This document shows positions 61,144 through 64,000 of a stretch of 64,000 nt of DNA, one piece after another; position 1 is the first letter of the stretch; each line of letters begins with the position of its first letter. The position numbers were made by a program, and so were the translations under genes. The stretch is from contig JAMXBD010000962.1 of NCBI GenBank assembly GCA_024138025.1, positions 186,001 to 250,000 on the forward strand. The letters run 5' to 3'. This DNA is from Combretum micranthum (lineage: Eukaryota; Streptophyta; Magnoliopsida; Myrtales; Combretaceae). Below the pieces are notes generated by a model. It saw only the letters and a list, made by a program, of their open reading frames with translations, was not told where the DNA came from and ran no database searches.

Positions 61144-62505
61144 TACCAGGCATATCAAGTGAGTGTATGTAAACTTTATTAATGCTTAATGTTGTGTCAA
61201 TATTGAAGTTAGCATACTCTATTCCTTTTGTAAAGTACACAAGGGGACCATGAGGTGCTCTAATCAATCATGTTCCTTAATGTTACTTAAACTTATGGAT
61301 TTTTAAACCACACACAAGGAAGCACGACTGGTACATATGTCCTTATTTAACTATGCTTCTCTTGTTTTATTTATCAAATGCAATTCTAGAATAGACAGCT
61401 TGAACACGGCTGCCCCTATTCCCTTGTGTTCCTCTCTGATTCTTGAGTACTTGAAATGTTAACAAAGTACGGGAGGAACACGACTCATTATATTTTTTTG
61501 TGTTTCTCACTGATTTCCAACCTAAGAAAAAGCACAACGGGAACACAACTGGTTGTATTTAGTTGTGCTTCTCACCTGCTAAAACACATGGGGAAACATG
61601 ACTAAACATATCCACCCTATTATTCATAAAATAAAACAAAACAAAACAAAACAAAGTAGTTGTGTTTGTGTGTGTGTGTATCTATACATACACATATATA
61701 TATTAAATACTAAATTGAGTATTTGCACAAAGTTTTACTTAAATTAAATAATTGAATAACTGAATATGAATTTAATATATATACTTATAAATCTTGTATT
61801 TATATACGAAATGTTACCTTGATACAAATCTTTTTACTTGGTTGAATCTGTCATCTGATTTATCTCGAGATATTCCAATCAGTCAGGTACGTAGTGACAT
61901 GTGTGGTGCATGCTAGGTAGGCATGATAAATGGACTAATACTTAAAGACAACTTAATAAATACTTTATTAATTGTGATTAGTTGTTGAATTCAGTTAAAA
62001 ACGACAACCTTGTGACAATGTCAGCACGATAGTTAGGCATCTAGGTCATCCCTATCCATGCATGTTATATCTGGGTTGCTCAGTGGATAGCTGATAGGGC
62101 AAATGGTATCAATGTAACGTTTACTTAGATCGGTGAGAAGTAATATAGTAGGGCTCATGACTTGTGGGGCTGATTTAGCCTTATTATATTATGGATTGAG
62201 ATATGTAGAGATATGCAACGGCTATAAACCCTAGATGAAGCTATTAGCTTAGATGGCCATATAGGAGATATAGGTATTCGAGTTACCTAAGCTAACCTCC
62301 TAAGTAATCGCTATTGCTTTAGACCCCTAGTTTCGTAGTGGCTTGATCTCGAAGTATGAGTGCTCCAATGTTGTTTTGTTACACCTTTAATTATAGATAA
62401 AATTAAATGAATGTTGCATTACATTAGATTTAAAATGTGTGTTCAAATTGGATGTGTTTGTATTACTGTTGTACATGATGCTTATGATTATATATGGGTT
62501 ACAGG

Positions 62506-62544
62506 ATGGACTTTGAAGAGTTTGTAGATGAATGGGATGATTAG
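62506..62544 (+). other. Acidic micro-frame in LTR H
   Basis: After GGTTACAG|G the frame reads MDFEEFVDEWDD and stops at 62542-62544, in the same relative place as the Tekay acidic frame. Confidence 0.35.
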
Positions 62545-62729
62545 GACCCTTGGATGTTATTATGTTTTATCTAAGACTTTGTTTTGTTTATTAAACTTAT
62601 AATCTTGGTAAAGGGCCCATGTATAAGCTCTTGGTTTGTAATTTAATATTATAATCTACTTTTATGTTTTGAGAAACTAAATACTAAATAATAAATATTT
62701 TGAAGTACCAATGGTTGATATTAAGTTGC

Positions 62730-62730
<1 letters not shown>

Positions 62731-62765
<35 letters not shown>
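62731..62765 (+). repeat. (TG)n microsatellite
   Basis: An uninterrupted TG run of about 34 bases preceded by a TATA run. Confidence 0.9.
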
Positions 62766-62769
<4 letters not shown>

Positions 62770-62986
62770 AATTATACTCTTAAGAGTAGCTTTTGAAAAA
62801 TGTTTGTACAAGTATAATTACGTTGTTTACTCAATCGTTTTCCAAATCTAATTATATTGTTTCAAAAGTTAAAATCGAATAGAAAATGATCATAATAAAT
62901 GATTTCTTTTTAGATAGCCTTGTGATGATGCTTAAGTATTATTCGCGGTTAGGCTGGGAATGTCTTGGCATCATTTTGGGGCGTAA

Positions 62987-63233
62987 AAGTTAGAGGTTAC
63001 TGGTAGAGTTTGTTCCTTCTAGAGGAAAGGATGGTTCAGGAGCACCATATATCTACAAACACAGAAACTTAGTTAGTGGTGTATTGGGGATTATTTAGCC
63101 GACCATTCCGATTCTTAAGTTAGTTGTGAGTTCTTTAGGGTGTTAAGAAAAAAAGCACTAACAATCCAAAGAATCTTACGTGTCTTAGAGATCTTACTTT
63201 TTCTTCTTAGGTTCCTTATAAGAGGTGGCCATA
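62987..63233. other. Leader-like sequence before the gag relic
   Basis: No gene is seen. It links LTR H to the ATG at 63234. Confidence 0.3.
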
Positions 63234-63696
63234 ATGGACTCCACGAGGGGACCACAAGATACTTTCTTTACACGTGGTGGATTCCCCAAAGCTGTTAGCT
63301 GGCTTGGTACATAGAGCACAACAGTGCTAAGTGCAAAGAGTAGTCGTGCTAGGATTGAGGCATTGATATGTCCTACACGGAGGGCAGTCGGATAAACGCG
63401 GATTGCCAGGGAGATATAGATATCAGGTTACCGTAGGCCCTCTTTTGAGGTTGGGGATTGTGAGCAATATGACCTTATTGCTTGGGTCTCTATTTGAGGA
63501 GCTGCAAATGAAGTTAGGAGCCTTAGTTTCTCGAGGAGCCAAGGTCATCATGGAGCTTTGTGGTGAGGTCAGGGCATTAAGTCCTCCCAAGACCTTCATG
63601 AAATGGCTTCCGGGAGTCGTTGGTGTGCTTGAGGTTTCAGCCCAGCAAACCATAGTTAAAATCTTCTATCAACAATGTGGAAGTGATTCAGTGTGA
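63234..63696 (+). pseudogene. Possible gag N-terminal relic of element G
   Basis: From the ATG at 63234 (in GGTGGCCATAATGG) the frame reads MDSTRGPQDT..., meets a stop at codon 27, continues AKSSRARIEAL and stops again. A second frame (from 63403) continues as SLFEELQMKLGALV and ELCGEVRALS to 63696. Leu/Glu/Ala-rich words of this kind resemble the coiled-coil start of some gypsy gag proteins, but no diagnostic motif is visible. It follows an LTR and primer site in the right order. Function is not certain. Confidence 0.35.
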
Positions 63697-64000
63697 TAAA
63701 ACTACCATTATATGTGATAAAAAAAGAAAAAGAAAAAAATAATTAGAAATTGAACACTTCATAAAATTGTGGTGTGAGGAAAATGTGGAAGTGCTTCAAT
63801 GCAATGAAATTGCAACTATAGAAATTTGCCAAAAGCCCAAAATAAAAGATGAAAATTTTAATTTTGAGTTATTAAGAAAATAAAAATGTTTTTGTTTTAA
63901 GGACATAGAAGGAACATAACTATGTAAGATTTAAAGTGTGTTCTAAAATCATGGACTAAAATTATGGAGATGAATGGATGGGTAATTGCTTAAATATAAT
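63697..64000. other. Right edge, nothing recognised
   Basis: A-rich sequence with a near repeat of the phrase AATGTGGAAGTGCTTCA (compare 63676 and 63781). Confidence 0.35.

Larger units (their letters stand above)
61300..62986 (+). mobile_element. Degraded LTR H, Tekay-like 3' part
   Basis: Blocks CGGCTATAAACCCTAGATGAAG, GGTATTCGAGTTACC and TGAATGTTGCATTACATTAG follow the order of 12210-12420 in the complete LTR. CACGACTGG-type GC-richer words (61330-61600) correspond to its triple repeat. The probable end is TTTTGGGGCGTAAAA near 62986, a decayed GGGGCGTTACA. The left part is missing or unrecognised. Confidence 0.45.

Overview
Nuclear DNA of a flowering plant, probably a eudicot. The window is AT-rich, has one intron-bearing plant gene (cytosolic ascorbate peroxidase) and is otherwise mostly plant Ty3/gypsy LTR retrotransposons, solo LTRs, hAT relics and MITE-like hairpins. 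There is no sign of bacterial, organellar or viral-genome content.

Layout. Positions 1-22340 are a nest of insertions read from target duplications and homology. A minus-strand LTR (family A, copy A2) is split by a complete Tekay-type gypsy element (10261-20635, target duplication AAATG) and by a minus-strand hAT transposon whose terminus is at 8830. The hAT relic is itself split by solo LTR B (4481-7495, duplication AGAGT) and by another family A LTR (A1, ending at 2725), and A1 contains solo LTR C (447-2128, duplication ACTAT). From 22336 to 30300 lie a copia-like LTR relic, solo LTR D (24920-27792) and a foldback MITE. From 30371 to about 34530 is the ascorbate peroxidase gene: a TATA box, a non-coding first exon, a 1.77-kb leader intron made of decayed ~360-bp repeats, and nine coding exons for 250 residues. 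From 34531 to 47576 are hairpin MITEs, two minisatellites and a minus-strand LTR (E1). From 47577 to 64000 are a solo LTR of the Tekay family (T2, 47806-51330, minus), solo LTR A3 (53385-56862, duplication GTTTA), degraded LTRs F, G and H, and a gag-like relic.

How the parts relate. Only ascorbate peroxidase looks like a functional host gene. The Tekay element keeps an uninterrupted 1374-codon gag-pol frame with all pol domains, but its gag start is broken in at least three places and its two LTRs differ mostly by one-base insertions and deletions.

The most unusual pattern is an architecture repeated in several LTR families (T, A, E and, less completely, F and H): a splice-acceptor-like site followed by a very short acidic reading frame that ends in a stop. 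In A, E and T a donor-like GT site lies 1.2-1.7 kb upstream in the same LTR, and in A and E it sits just after a TATA box. All coordinates and translations were read by eye; no alignment, database search or folding was run.
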